Assembly: GCF_018494065.1 (NCBI RefSeq)
Contig: NZ_JABBFR010000002.1
Span: 62,001-126,000 of the forward strand
Length of the DNA: 64,000 nt
Reading direction: 5' to 3'
DNA from: Rosenbergiella gaditana
Lineage (GTDB): Bacteria; Pseudomonadota; Gammaproteobacteria; Enterobacterales; Enterobacteriaceae
The notes below the pieces were generated by a model. The model did no database searches and was not told the origin of the DNA. It saw only the letters and a program-made list of their open reading frames with translations. The position numbers were made by a program, and so were the translations under genes. This document shows positions 62,712-64,000 of the stretch, in pieces; position 1 is the first letter of the stretch, and every line of letters starts with the position of its first letter.

Positions 62712-64000
<1,289 letters not shown>

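Overview
The window is a gene-dense chromosomal segment of a gamma-proteobacterium of the order Enterobacterales. Almost every protein is a close relative of an Escherichia coli K-12 protein, and the genes follow the E. coli order from rsxD (about 36.7 min) through pykF, ydiJ, ihfA-pheST, thrS, nadE and chaA to kdsA-sirB1. Codon use and base composition are moderate (not GC-rich), and many genes that flank these in E. coli are missing. This suggests a somewhat streamlined relative of the enterics, perhaps an Erwiniaceae-like lineage. The genus assignment is inference. I see no complete mobile element, CRISPR array, rRNA gene or prophage.

Layout. 1-2355: end of the Rsx/Rnf electron-transfer operon with nth. 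2594-5496: dtpA and uhpT, uhpT lying where E. coli has gstA. 5622-9760 (minus): pdxY, tyrS, pdxH, anmK. 9972-14514: slyB, slyA, the ydhIJK efflux operon and ydhL. 14647-17311: nemA, gloA, rnt, grxD. 17660-25386: mepH, purR, punR/punC, cfa, ribE, mdtK. 25519-30471: tRNA-Val(GAC), then a trehalose module treB-treC plus a LamB-type porin. 30906-39295: pykF, lpp, a Fur-box-controlled gene of unknown function, ydiJ, ydiK, a probable RprA small RNA, aroH. 39297-48441 (minus): selO, nlpC, ihfA, pheT, pheS, the pheM leader peptide, rplT, rpmI, infC, thrS. 48980-53878: hmp, an unknown membrane protein, ydiY, yniB, hxpB, ydjM. 53999-64000: tcyP, osmE, a Bcr-like exporter, nadE, spy, ychO, a broken chaC, chaA, kdsA and the end of sirB1.

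How the genes work together. Much of the minus-strand block is the classic translation cluster (ThrRS, IF3, L35, L20, PheRS, IHF-alpha). Its known controls are visible: an AUU start for infC, a tRNA-anticodon-like hairpin before thrS, and a Phe-rich leader peptide with attenuator before pheS. The trehalose module carries outer-membrane porin, phosphotransferase permease and phospho-trehalase together, next to pykF. Stress functions carry recognisable operators: NsrR (hmp), Fur (unknown gene), LexA (ydjM), CpxR (chaA, probably spy), PurR (purR), SlyA (slyA), Cra (pykF) and CRP (mepH).

Most notable observations: a candidate RprA with a conserved 3' part and diverged 5' part; chaC broken by an internal deletion that removes its presumed catalytic glutamate; SelO lacking one of the two cysteines of the reported redox switch; a Fur-controlled orphan gene; uhpT detached from uhpABC; a tandem TTTGGTACAC repeat beside thrS that looks like an integrase arm site; and several strong dyads lacking an obvious function. 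I did not find a convincing wholly new multi-gene system.
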